Under the pieces are notes generated by a model. The model ran no database searches, was not told the origin of the DNA, and worked only from the letters and a program-made list of their open reading frames with translations. Shown piece after piece: positions 31,336 through 39,392 of a stretch of DNA of 40,898 bases. The stretch covers positions 1-40,898 of the forward strand of contig NZ_RQXX01000011.1 in assembly GCF_004011175.1 (NCBI RefSeq), written 5' to 3'. Numbering within the stretch: position 1 is the stretch's first letter; each line of letters begins with the position of its first letter. Position numbers and translations under genes: made by a program. Source of the stretch: Mesobaculum littorinae (GTDB lineage Bacteria; Pseudomonadota; Alphaproteobacteria; Rhodobacterales; Rhodobacteraceae).

Positions 31336-32409
31336 ATGGCCCAGCTTCGCATCCTGCACCTGATCGACGACACCTCGCCGGGCGGCGTGATGCGCATGCT
31401 CGACCACATGACGGGGGATCCCCGGCTGGCCGCGCTCGGGCACCATGAGGTGGTGAAGGTGGCCCGCGGCCGCGCCGGGCGCCTGACGCTCGAGGCGGAT
31501 CTGGTGATTTCGCACATGACGCTGAACTGGCGCAGCCTGCCGGGGCTGATGTCCCTGCGCGCCCGCCATGCGCACCTGCCCATCGTGCAGATCGAGCACA
31601 GCTATTCCGGTGCCTTCATGCAGCACAACGTGACGCAGCGCGACCGCTTCGTGACGATGCTGCGCACGGCCTACGCGCTTTTCGACAAGGTGGTCGCGGT
31701 CAGTGCCGGACAAGGCGCGTGGATGGAGGATTTCGGCCTGATTCACGACCGCAACCTGCGGGTGATTTCGCCCTGTGTCGACCTGTCGGCCTTTCTGAAA
31801 CTGGCCGCCCCGGCGCAGCCGCGGCCGCGGGTCCTGGGCGCGATCGGCCGGTTCGACACGCAGAAGGGCTTCGGCATGCTGATCGAGGCGTTCCGGCGCG
31901 TCGAGTGCCGCGACGCCGAGCTGCACATGATCGGCGACGGCCCCGAGCGCAGGCGGCTCGAGATGCTGGCCCGCGGGGATGCGCGGATCCGTTTCCTGGG
32001 CTTCGCGGCCGACCCCGCGCAGGCGATGGCGCGTGTGGACGCGGTGGCGATGCCCTCGCAGTGGGAGCCTTATGGCCTTGTCGGGCTCGAGGCGCGGGCG
32101 GCGGGCCGGCCGCTGCTGGCCGCCAAGGTGGACGGCCTGCGCGACCAGATCCGCGGCGGCGCGATCGCCGTCAATCCCGGTGCCCCGGCCTGGGCCTCGG
32201 CGATCAAGGGCCTGCTGTCGGGCGCCGAGGCCGGGCAGACCGACCGGGCCCGTCGCGATGCGGCCGACGCCGGGACCCGCTTTGCCGCCGGGTGGGCCGC
32301 GCTGACCGAAGAGCTGGTCGGTCCTGCCGAGATCGGGGCGGAAGCCGATCAGACCGCCCTTCAGGCGACCGCCACGCCGGAGCGGCCCCGCCTCGTGCGC
32401 GTGGCCTGA
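31336..32409 (+). CDS. GT4 (GT-B fold) glycosyltransferase
   Basis: This is a retaining GT-B glycosyltransferase of family 4 type (357 aa), last gene of the transferase operon. AAAGGAG precedes the ATG. The N-terminal domain begins LRILHLIDDTSPGGVMRML, with the GG nucleotide-binding turn. The C-terminal domain has VLGAIGRFDTQKGFGMLIEAF, ELHMIGDGPERRRLEMLA, IRFLGFAADPAQAMARVDAVAMPSQWEPYGLVGLEARAAGRPLLA. In that last block, the EPYGLVGLEA stretch is the EX7E motif of the family. The tail is Ala/Thr/Glu-rich and probably disordered. With the two GT2 enzymes and the fused initiating enzymes, at least five sugar-transfer steps are encoded. Confidence 0.9.
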   Translation: MAQLRILHLIDDTSPGGVMRMLDHMTGDPRLAALGHHEVVKVARGRAGRLTLEADLVISHMTLNWRSLPGLMSLRARHAHLPIVQIEHSYSGAFMQHNVTQRDRFVTMLRTAYALFDKVVAVSAGQGAWMEDFGLIHDRNLRVISPCVDLSAFLKLAAPAQPRPRVLGAIGRFDTQKGFGMLIEAFRRVECRDAELHMIGDGPERRRLEMLARGDARIRFLGFAADPAQAMARVDAVAMPSQWEPYGLVGLEARAAGRPLLAAKVDGLRDQIRGGAIAVNPGAPAWASAIKGLLSGAEAGQTDRARRDAADAGTRFAAGWAALTEELVGPAEIGAEADQTALQATATPERPRLVRVA

Positions 32410-32861
32410 CCTTCGGGTGGTTTCGCCCCGGCCCCCAGGCCGAGGGCGTTCGGGCCGCTTCTGCAAGACAGTCCTTGGGGGCGCGGACCTGTCGGGTCCG
32501 TGCCCTTTCGCGTCCGGCGGTGCGTGCAGGACAGGCGGGTGTGCGCCCGCGGCAGGCCCGGCGCGGGCGCCCCCGCGTCCGGCCCGCGGGGGTTTCACAC
32601 CCCCGCACCCCCGTGGAGTATTTCCGAAGAGAAGAAACCAGGGGCCGGGCGCTGCTGGCGGGGAAGGCCCCTGACGAAAACCGGGTGGCCGTTCGTCGTG
32701 CCGTGCGGCGTGGTCGAGTGCCCCGTGGCTGGTCCAGCGCCGGCGAGATCGACCGGCCCGGCGCCCCGAAACCCCGATCTGACGGCGCGGGGCTGACGGC
32801 GCGGGGCTGAAGGTTCGGACCTGGTGGGCCCGAGGTCGGTGGGCGGTTGGGTGGTGGCCCG
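32410..32861. terminator. Convergent gap with a strong hairpin
   Basis: This 452-base gap between the convergent GT4 and polymerase genes holds no gene. Arms GCGGGGGT (32586-32593) and ACCCCCGC (32599-32606) around a 5-base loop form a stable hairpin. GGACC/GGTCC arms lie near 32484-32500. Neither is followed by a T run, so termination may depend on Rho. Confidence 0.4.
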
Positions 32862-34265
32862 TCAGGCGGCCCCGGTGGACTGCATCCTCGCGGTGGCGGC
32901 AGCCTGGGCGGCCAGTTCGGCCCTGAGCCGGCGGTCGCGCGCCTCGTCGGACAATTCGCGGGCATGCAGGCCCAGGATCATCAGCCCCGGCCAGAACATA
33001 TAGGCCTCGATCTCGATGTTTTCGCCGAAGGACAGAAGCACCAGCGTCATCATGATGCCGAGCGGCAACCGTCCCCGCGGCCCGCGCGCGGCATCGACCA
33101 GCGCCAGGGCGGTCTGCCATACGAGCGGCACCAGCAGCGCCGCGAAACCCACCGCGCCCTTGACGAAGAGAAGGCCCCACCAAGTGTGGTGGCTGCCGAT
33201 CGGCATGTATTCCACCAGGTGCGGCCCCGGGGCGACGCGGCCATGGCCGAACCAGAACGCCTCTTCCCGCCAGCGTTCCCCGGCGATGCGCTGCAACGTC
33301 TCGCGCACCCGGGTGCTGTCGGCGCGGGCGCCCTTGAAGGCGGCGACGCCGTCCTGCAGCATCTGCAGAAGCGCCGTGCCCAGCACCGCCATCGAGGCGC
33401 TGATCGCCGCAGCCACCTGCCAGGCCCAGCCCTTGAAGATCAGGGGCAGCATCCGCGGCCCGATGGTGCAGGCGACAAGCCCCACGAGCCCCATGCGCGA
33501 CTTCGACAGAAGGATCATGATGACGCCCGCGGCGATCCCCGCGGCCATCCAGCGGCGGTCGCGTTCCTCGAGCGCGAAGAGCACCATGACCACGCCCAGA
33601 AGCGCGGCAAAGGGCGACCAGGGCACGTAGAACTGCCAGCGCGGCACCCCGGCGCCGGGATCGATGGTGTAGAAGTAGACCGAGAAGTATTCCGGCCCCG
33701 GCCCCCCCACCGCCTTCAGCGGCGAGGTGAAGATCTTCTCCGGCAGGCCGATCATCGGCGCCACGAAGAGGATCGGCGTCAGGATCAGTGTCCAAAGCGC
33801 GACGTGGCAATGCCCGCGCACCAGGATCTCGCGCCGGACGGGCAGGATGGCGCCCGCGAAGGGAAACAGCGCCACCAGCGCCCAGCCTTTGGCCCAGCCG
33901 ATGGTCGACTTGATCGTGCCCTTGGCGCCGAAGCCCCAGTTCAGGTGCCCGACCCAGAGCGCGATCAGCATCACCCCCATGCCGAGGATCCAGGCCCAGA
34001 CGACGGGCGGGATCGATCCGGTGGGGCGCAGGTCGCGGCGGATCGCGGGGCCGAGGAACAGCGCCAGCGCCGCCAGCCCCGCCAGGATCCAGCCCAGCAC
34101 CGGCCCCACGACGTAAAGCGCGCCGATGAAGTAGAAGGGCCAGGTCAGCTGCAGGCTGCGCAGGGCGATCTTCTCGGCCGGGTTCTGCGGGCGCAGGGGC
34201 GCGCCCGGTCCCACCCCATGGGCCGCAACCCCTGCAGCAGCCTCCGCAGCGGCCCCTCCGGTCAT
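32862..34265 (-). CDS. Wzy/ExoQ-like polysaccharide polymerase (O-antigen ligase family)
   Basis: This polytopic membrane protein (467 aa) has about eleven hydrophobic segments, expected to polymerise flipped repeat units in the periplasm. The family landmark region is a large periplasmic loop between RLGLVG-like helices. LLSKSRMGLVGLVACTIGPRM precedes the loop, WFGHGRVAPGPHLVEYMPIGSHHTWWGLLFVKGAVGF covers it, and SFGENIEIEAYMFWPGLMILGLHA is the closing helix. The Gly-His-Gly-Arg and Ser-His-His-Thr residues are the positions usually conserved in Wzy/WaaL proteins. Its ATG overlaps the stop of the upstream chain-length gene by four bases (ATGA), so the two are translated together. Confidence 0.87.
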   Translation of the reverse strand: MTGGAAAEAAAGVAAHGVGPGAPLRPQNPAEKIALRSLQLTWPFYFIGALYVVGPVLGWILAGLAALALFLGPAIRRDLRPTGSIPPVVWAWILGMGVMLIALWVGHLNWGFGAKGTIKSTIGWAKGWALVALFPFAGAILPVRREILVRGHCHVALWTLILTPILFVAPMIGLPEKIFTSPLKAVGGPGPEYFSVYFYTIDPGAGVPRWQFYVPWSPFAALLGVVMVLFALEERDRRWMAAGIAAGVIMILLSKSRMGLVGLVACTIGPRMLPLIFKGWAWQVAAAISASMAVLGTALLQMLQDGVAAFKGARADSTRVRETLQRIAGERWREEAFWFGHGRVAPGPHLVEYMPIGSHHTWWGLLFVKGAVGFAALLVPLVWQTALALVDAARGPRGRLPLGIMMTLVLLSFGENIEIEAYMFWPGLMILGLHARELSDEARDRRLRAELAAQAAATARMQSTGAA

Positions 34266-35833
34266 GCCGGCAGGCCGCCGCCGGGGGCCAGGGGGGCGGG
34301 CCCCTCGGGGCCTGCGGCTTCGCGCCGGCGCGGGGCGTCCGCGGTCTCGGGGTTCTCCAGCAGCCGGCCGATCAGCGGCCGCCGCAGCCAGGTCAGCATC
34401 AGGCCCATCAGCAGAAACAGCGTCCCCGCCACCCCCGCCGCGATGGCAAGCTTGGTCTTGGGGGAGGACGGCCCTTCGGGCAGCGACGCGTTCTCGAGCA
34501 CCTGCACCAGCGGGTAGGAGGCATAGAGGTCGGTCTTGGTGGTTTCGGTCCGTGCCAGCGCCGAGGCAAAGACCGCCTCGGCCACGCGGAAATCGCGCTG
34601 CAGGTCCTCCAGCCGGGCGGCGGGGTCGATCAGGTCGCGCACCCGCGCCTGGGTCTGCGCCAGCCGGGCGATCATCGCGTCGTGTTCGGCCGCGAGCCCC
34701 GCGCGCCGCGCCTCCTGCGTGACGAGCTGCGACAAAAGCCCCGAGCGGCCGCCGATCGGCGCCAGGTCGAGCTGCGCGATATCGCCGTCGCCGAGGTTCG
34801 TCACCCGCCGCGCGCGCGCCTGTGCCCGGTTGCGGGCGACGTCGTAGCGCGCCTGCACCGCGCGCACCTTGGGGTGGCTGTCGCCGTACTGGCTTTTCGC
34901 CTCGGAAAGCTTTGCCGCCTGCAGGCCCATCTCTTCGATGATCGCCGAGAATTCGCTGTCGGCATGCAGCTTCAGCGTGGCCGAGGCCAGCGCGGGCCCG
35001 ATGCCGAGCGCGCGGCGCAGCGCCTCGACCGCCTCGGTCTCTTCGCCGAGCGCATTGGCCAGGTCGCTGGCCCGGCTGCGCAGCGCCTCGGCCTCGCCCA
35101 CGAGGTTGTTGTACTGGTCGACCGAGATCAGCCCGCTTTCGCGCTGCAGCGCCTGGATCGCCACCCGGGTGTCGTCGACCGCGCCGCGGTACTGCGCGAT
35201 GGCGTCCGAGCCGCTTTCGGTGCGCACGTCGAGCTCTTCGTTGCGCAACGCGTCGACCTCGGAGAAGAAGGCGCCGACCAGCGCTTCTGCGCGGTCCTGC
35301 GCGTCCTCGGGCGAGCCGCCGGTCATCTGGATGTGGATCAGCCCGGTCTGGTCGACCAGTTCGACCCGCGGCTTGCCCAGGGCCTCGCGCGCCACCCCCA
35401 CCTGGGCCGCGGCGGCCGACAGGATGCGATCGGCCGAGAGCAGCCGCTTGTAGGTCTCGGTCGGGCTGACAGAGTTGTTCGAGAAGGGCGAGGAGGAGTT
35501 CGACGAGGCCTGCCCGATCTGGTCGAGGTTGACCGAGGCCGAGGCCCCGGCGCCGGGCAGGATCAGCGAGACCTGCGAGGTGTAGCGCAGCGGCGCCGTC
35601 GACAGGTAGCTGGCGATCGGCGCCCAGATCAGCGCCGCCCCCAGCAGGAAGAAGCCCAGGTAGCGCGGCAGACGGCCCAGGTCGTTGATCGGACCGCCGG
35701 CCAGCACCCGCACCACCGTCAGGTCGCGCAGCGGCGTGCGGAACGGCCAGAGCCGGCGCAGCGGCCGCAGCACCGCGCCCAGAATGCGGAAGGGCAGCGA
35801 CAGGATCTGGCGGATCGCGGAACGTCGGGACAT
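34262..35833 (-). CDS. Polysaccharide co-polymerase (Wzz/ExoP-like chain-length regulator), no kinase domain
   Basis: This is an inner-membrane chain-length determinant (523 aa). Membrane segment 1 is near residues 58-80 (YLGFFLLGAALIWAPIASYLS). A periplasmic domain with a Wzz-like start (YTSQVSLILPGAGASASVNL, SPTETYKRLLSADRILSAAAAQVG) follows. A long coiled coil (about 215-440) then leads to the closing segment YPLVQVLENASLPEGPSSPKTKLAIAAGVAGTLFLLMGLMLTWL. Walker motifs and a Tyr-rich tail are absent, so no BY-kinase activity resides here and none is encoded elsewhere in the window. The conserved proline-rich turn before the second helix (EGPSSPK) fits the PCP family. Regulatory palindrome C lies 130 bp upstream of its start. 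Confidence 0.88.
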   Translation of the reverse strand: MSRRSAIRQILSLPFRILGAVLRPLRRLWPFRTPLRDLTVVRVLAGGPINDLGRLPRYLGFFLLGAALIWAPIASYLSTAPLRYTSQVSLILPGAGASASVNLDQIGQASSNSSSPFSNNSVSPTETYKRLLSADRILSAAAAQVGVAREALGKPRVELVDQTGLIHIQMTGGSPEDAQDRAEALVGAFFSEVDALRNEELDVRTESGSDAIAQYRGAVDDTRVAIQALQRESGLISVDQYNNLVGEAEALRSRASDLANALGEETEAVEALRRALGIGPALASATLKLHADSEFSAIIEEMGLQAAKLSEAKSQYGDSHPKVRAVQARYDVARNRAQARARRVTNLGDGDIAQLDLAPIGGRSGLLSQLVTQEARRAGLAAEHDAMIARLAQTQARVRDLIDPAARLEDLQRDFRVAEAVFASALARTETTKTDLYASYPLVQVLENASLPEGPSSPKTKLAIAAGVAGTLFLLMGLMLTWLRRPLIGRLLENPETADAPRRREAAGPEGPAPLAPGGGLPA

Positions 35834-35962
35834 CGGGGCGGCTCCTGGTCTCGGGCCGGCCCCGCGAGGGGCGCCGGCGGCGTGCCCTTGCAGTCCTATA
35901 GTTAATACCTTGCCGTTTCCTGATCCCGGAGGGGGAGGGCCGCGGTTTTGTCGGGCGGTTTC

Positions 35963-35980
35963 CCTATCCGCACGGATAGG
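35963..35980. promoter_or_regulatory. Regulatory palindrome C (perfect)
   Basis: CCTATCCGCACGGATAGG is a perfect inverted repeat with 8-bp arms and a 2-bp centre. It lies directly after the stop codon of the response regulator gene and 130 bp upstream of the co-polymerase start. It is the best copy of the element found at three other promoters of module 2. Confidence 0.75.
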
Positions 35981-36604
35981 TCAGAACAGCCCGGCCTCCT
36001 TGGCGATCATCGCGGCCTGGGTGCGGTTGGCCGCGCCGATCTTGCGATAGAGCGTCTTGACGTGCAGCTTGACCGTCGGTTCCTGGATGTCGATGTCGCG
36101 CGCGATTTCCTTGTTGGACTTGCCCTCGGTCAGGCCGCGCAGCACCTGCAGTTCGCGCTGCGACAGCTTTTGCGCCAGCGGATGCGCCTCTTCGGCCTCG
36201 GCGGCGCGCAGCCAGTCCAGCGGCGCGTATTGCTCGCCCATCGCCATGAAGCGGATCGCGTTGACCAGCGACCGCGCCGCCAGCGTCTTGGGCAGGAACC
36301 CCGCCGCGCCCGCGGCCAGCGCACGCTCGGCCGTTTCGCGGTTGGCGGTGCCAGACATCAGCGCCACGCGCTGTCCCGCCCCCCAGGCCATGGCCCGGTC
36401 GAGCCCGGTCAACCCGGACATCCCCGGCATGTCGAGGTCGAGCACGATCAGGTCGTAGCCCCGGTCGCCGTCCGCGGCCGCGACGGCGGCTTCGGCGGCG
36501 GGATAATCGGCGACGCCCGTTGCCTCGATCCCGGCTTCGGATTCGAGATAGAGCAACAGGGTATCGCGCAGAAGATCGTGGTCGTCCGCGATCAGGACCC
36601 GCAT
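35981..36604 (-). CDS. NarL/FixJ-type response regulator
   Basis: This is a two-domain transcription factor (207 aa). The receiver domain (1 to about 118) begins MRVLIADDHDLLRDTL with the acidic pair. The phosphorylation site is Asp56 (DLIVLDLDMPGMSG), and Ser/Thr (LMSGTANRE) and Lys106 (FLPKTLAA) complete it. The LuxR-type HTH (about 145-205) has LSQRELQVLRGLTEGKSNKEIARDIDIQEPTVKLHVKTLYRKIGAANRTQA. GGGGAAG precedes the ATG at 36604; longer in-frame starts are ignored because the receiver begins here. No histidine kinase is encoded in the window, so the cognate sensor must lie elsewhere or phosphorylation is unusual. A GerE-type dimer would fit the inverted repeats found before module 2 genes. 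Confidence 0.92.
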   Translation of the reverse strand: MRVLIADDHDLLRDTLLLYLESEAGIEATGVADYPAAEAAVAAADGDRGYDLIVLDLDMPGMSGLTGLDRAMAWGAGQRVALMSGTANRETAERALAAGAAGFLPKTLAARSLVNAIRFMAMGEQYAPLDWLRAAEAEEAHPLAQKLSQRELQVLRGLTEGKSNKEIARDIDIQEPTVKLHVKTLYRKIGAANRTQAAMIAKEAGLF

Positions 36605-37148
36605 GTCTTCCCCAATTCCCGTCTTGCAGCTTGCGGTTGATCCTAGGTGGCCCGGCCCGGGGCCACAAGCCCCGGAGAACAGACGGCTTTCGCTTTTCCC
36701 CGGTCGGTTGCGCGGTGTCCTGCTGCCCTGCCCCGCTTCTCTCCCCCGGATGCCCCCCTGGGATGACCCTCCGGATGGCCTCTCGCACGGCGCCCGGGAT
36801 CCTTGTGCGGATCGCCCCCGGGCCGACCCTTCCCGGCGGGGCCCGGAACCTGGGAACCAAACCCCGGGGCGTGGTCCGGCTTCTGCGTGGCCCCTCTCCT
36901 GCCCCTCCGTTGCCCGGGGAGGGTTGGGGAGGCGGTTCCCGGGCAGCCCCGGTGTGGTCCCCGGTGCGGTCCCGCTCGGTCCCGCTCGGTCCCGTGCGGA
37001 GGGCAGGCCTGTCCGGTGGGATAGGTCCGCCCCCCCTCCGGCGGCGGGCACGACCGGAAGGGCCGCCGCTCTCTCCCTCCGCTCAGTTGAGCCTGAGGCC
37101 CCGTCCCGGGATGGTCAAGGCATCCAAGCAACGCCGGAGGCCGGTTCC
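36605..37148. promoter_or_regulatory. Divergent gap between response regulator and initiating transferase genes
   Basis: This 544-base gap holds no convincing gene. It contains TCCTAGGT near the response regulator promoter (36641-36648), a triple CGGTCCCGCT-type tandem repeat (about 36966-36996) and regulatory palindrome D (37008-37025). GCCGGAGG (37134-37141) lies before the start at 37149. Confidence 0.45.
37008..37025. promoter_or_regulatory. Regulatory palindrome D
   Basis: CCTGTCCGGTGGGATAGG differs from CCTATCC-N4-GGATAGG at one defined position. It lies 124 bp upstream of the WecG-sugar transferase fusion start. Confidence 0.6.
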
Positions 37149-38684
37149 ATGAGCTACGCTGCCCCTTTCGATTTCACCCGTCCCGCCACCTCGGTTCCGG
37201 CGACCGGTCCCGCCGTTGCGTCTCCCACCGCCTCTCCTGCCGCGTTCTCTGCCGCCTCCCCCGCGGATCGTCTTGCAAACGCCGCAGCCAATCCCGCAGC
37301 CATCGCCGGGGACGTCTCCGAAACCGACGGGCTCGCCCGCCGCGCACTTTTCGGCCTGCAGGTGGTCGATGCCGACGCGGAGAGCGTCATCGCCCGGCTG
37401 CTCGACGCGGTCGAGACCGGCACCCCGCCGCAGCGGGTGGCTTTTCTCAACGCCCATTGCGGCAACGTCATGGCCCGCGACCCGGCCTATGCCGCGGCGC
37501 TGCAGGGCGCCGACATGGTGCTGCCCGACGGCATCGGGGTCGAGCTGGCGGCACGGATGCGCGGCGGCGGCTTTACCGAGAACCTCAACGGCACCGATTT
37601 CGTGCCCCGCCTGCTGGACGAGGCCGGCCGGCGCGGGATGTCCGTCTACCTCTTCGGCGGCGCACCGGGGGTGGCCGAGGATGCCGCGCTGGCGCTGTTG
37701 CGCCGGGCGTCGGGCCTGCGCATCGCCGGGGTGCGCGACGGTTTCGCCGGCGCCGCGGACCCGCAGGCCGCGCAGGAGGCGATCGCCGCCTCGGGTGCCG
37801 ATATCCTGCTCGTGGCCATGGGCGTGCCCCGGCAGGACCTGTGGCTGGCCAATGCGGCCGACACTGACACCGGAATGGGGCCCGGCCTGTCGCTGGGGGT
37901 GGGCGCGCTGTTCGACTTCCTCGCCGGCCGGGTCCGCCGGGCACCGGCCGCGGTGCGGCGGGCACGGATGGAATGGGCCTGGCGCCTGGCGATGGAGCCG
38001 CGGCGGATGGCCGGGCGCTACCTGGTGGGCAACGCCACCTTCCTGGCACGGGCCGCGGCCCACGCGCTGTCCTGCGCCTTTCCGCGGGCCGACGTGGCCA
38101 AGCGTGCGCTCGACCTTGCCGTGATCCTTCCCGCGCTTTTGCTGCTGGGGCCGCTGTTCCTTGCCATCGCGGCGGCGATCCGGCTGGACAGCCGCGGGCC
38201 GGTGCTGTTCCGGCAGGTGCGGGTCGGGCGCGACGGGCGGTTGTTCGAGGTGCTGAAGTTCCGCTCGATGCATGTCGATGCCGAGGCGCGCCGCGCGGCG
38301 CTGCTGGCCACGTCGGACCGCGCCGGCGTCTGCTTCAAGTCCAAGGCCGACCCCCGGGTCACCCGCGTGGGCCGTCTGCTGCGGCGCTATTCGCTGGACG
38401 AGCTGCCGCAGCTTCTCAACATCGCGCGGGGCGAGATGTCGGTGGTGGGTCCCCGCCCTGCCCTGCCCGAAGAGGTTGCGGCCTATCCCGACCGGGCGCT
38501 GGCGCGGCTGGCGGTGAAGCCGGGGCTGACGGGGCTGTGGCAGGTTTCGGGCCGGGCCGATATCGGCTTCGACAAGATGATCGACATGGATGTCGCCTAT
38601 ACCGCCTCGCGCAGCGTGATGCTGGACGTGATGCTGATCGCGATGACCTTCCGCGCGGTGCTGACCGGCCGCGGCGCATACTGA
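37149..38684 (+). CDS. WecG/TagA (GT26) - initiating sugar-phosphate transferase fusion
   Basis: Two enzymes usually encoded separately are fused in 511 residues. An Ala/Pro-rich leader (1 to about 60) precedes a GT26 domain (about 65-260). Its marks are FLNAHCGNVMARDPAYAAAL, ADMVLPDGIGVELAARM, LFGGAPGVAEDAA and MGVPRQDLWLANA. A bacterial sugar transferase domain follows (about 312-511) with AKRALDLAVILPALLL, GPVLFRQVRVGRDGRLFEVLKFRSM, SLDELPQLLNIARGEMSVVGPRP and KPGLTGLWQVSGR. That domain is of the ExoY/WcaJ class, transferring hexose-1-phosphate to undecaprenyl phosphate. The GT26 domain would add the second sugar, coupling priming to the first elongation step. The gene is transcribed alone toward the partition region. 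Confidence 0.92.
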   Translation: MSYAAPFDFTRPATSVPATGPAVASPTASPAAFSAASPADRLANAAANPAAIAGDVSETDGLARRALFGLQVVDADAESVIARLLDAVETGTPPQRVAFLNAHCGNVMARDPAYAAALQGADMVLPDGIGVELAARMRGGGFTENLNGTDFVPRLLDEAGRRGMSVYLFGGAPGVAEDAALALLRRASGLRIAGVRDGFAGAADPQAAQEAIAASGADILLVAMGVPRQDLWLANAADTDTGMGPGLSLGVGALFDFLAGRVRRAPAAVRRARMEWAWRLAMEPRRMAGRYLVGNATFLARAAAHALSCAFPRADVAKRALDLAVILPALLLLGPLFLAIAAAIRLDSRGPVLFRQVRVGRDGRLFEVLKFRSMHVDAEARRAALLATSDRAGVCFKSKADPRVTRVGRLLRRYSLDELPQLLNIARGEMSVVGPRPALPEEVAAYPDRALARLAVKPGLTGLWQVSGRADIGFDKMIDMDVAYTASRSVMLDVMLIAMTFRAVLTGRGAY

Positions 38685-38717
38685 CACGACGCCTCCTGTC
38701 ACGGCGCCCCCCTGCCC

Positions 38718-38749
38718 GCTCCGCCGGCCCCCGACGGGGCGGGCGGAGC
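38718..38749. terminator. Hairpin terminator after the fusion gene
   Basis: GCTCCGCC (38718-38725) pairs with GGCGGAGC (38742-38749) and inner C/G runs extend the stem. It lies 34 bp after the stop of the fusion gene. The missing T run makes intrinsic termination uncertain. Confidence 0.5.
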
Positions 38750-38883
38750 GGCGTTGCGTGCGGTGACGGAAGACGGGGGGGGGGCGGGGGCGATCTCCAA
38801 AACGGGTCCTAAACGGGGCCACCGACCACACCCGGGACGAGAACGCCGCCGCCGCGCCGCGCTCTGCAAGCCCGGGGACATGC

Positions 38884-38952
38884 AGGATCCTATGTCGGCA
38901 GAAAGCGAGAATCCTAGGAACGCAGATTCCTAGGTTCCTGTGGTCCTAGACC
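38884..38952. other. Left centromere-like array (TCCTAGGA motifs)
   Basis: AGGATCCT (38884), TCCTAGGA (38912, perfect palindrome), TCCTAGGT (38928) and GGTCCTAGACC (38942, overlapping the stop of the partition partner gene) cluster within 70 bases. Related motifs recur upstream of parA. CTAG is rare in this GC-rich sequence, so the clustering is unlikely to be chance. Confidence 0.6.
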
Positions 38953-39392
38953 CTGCCGTAGCGCTCTTCCAGCAGCTCCAGCGCCTCGGCCAGAAGCTCG
39001 GGCACCTTGCGGCGGGTGCGGATCGCCAGCATCTCGTACCCGTCTGCCGTGCCGCGGGTGACGCGCTTGTTGAACTGCACCTTGTCGTGCTCGGCCACCT
39101 GCGAGAACTTCTCGCCCCGCGACGGCGCCGCGACGGCGCGGGGGCCCGCAGTTTTCGGCGCAGATTTCGGAGCGGTCCTCGGCTCGGGGTCGCTGCCCGG
39201 TGTCCGCGTCGCGGGTGCGCCCTTGCGGGCGGTTTCACCGGTGGTGCCGCCCTGCCCTTTCTCAGCCTCAGCCTCAACCTCGGTCCCGGCTGCCGGGCCG
39301 GAGCTGCCTTGCGGCGTCCCGGTGGCCTGCTTCTCCTGCGCTGCGGCGCCGCGGCGGCGGGGCGGTTCGGCGATCTGCAATCCCCGTGCCAT
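38946..39392 (-). CDS. Small ribbon-helix-helix centromere-binding partition protein
   Basis: This is the likely DNA-binding partner of ParA (148 aa). Its ATG overlaps the parA stop by one base (TGATG). A short N-terminus is followed by a long disordered Ala/Pro/Thr/Glu stretch (about 15-95). The C-terminal 45 residues have the ribbon-helix-helix pattern, a short strand then two helices (DKVQFNKRVTRGTADGYEML, RTRRKVPELLAEALELLEER). Partners of type Ib ParA proteins are usually such small RHH dimers that bind short repeated DNA boxes and also repress the operon. The flanking TCCTAGGA arrays fit that role. A ParB-type HTH or CTPase domain is absent, so I avoid the name ParB. Confidence 0.75.
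   Translation of the reverse strand: MARGLQIAEPPRRRGAAAQEKQATGTPQGSSGPAAGTEVEAEAEKGQGGTTGETARKGAPATRTPGSDPEPRTAPKSAPKTAGPRAVAAPSRGEKFSQVAEHDKVQFNKRVTRGTADGYEMLAIRTRRKVPELLAEALELLEERYGRV

Noticed and set aside
35981-36604. LuxR-type quorum-sensing receptor
   Set aside because: The N-terminus is a receiver domain with Asp56, not an autoinducer-binding domain, and no LuxI gene is present.
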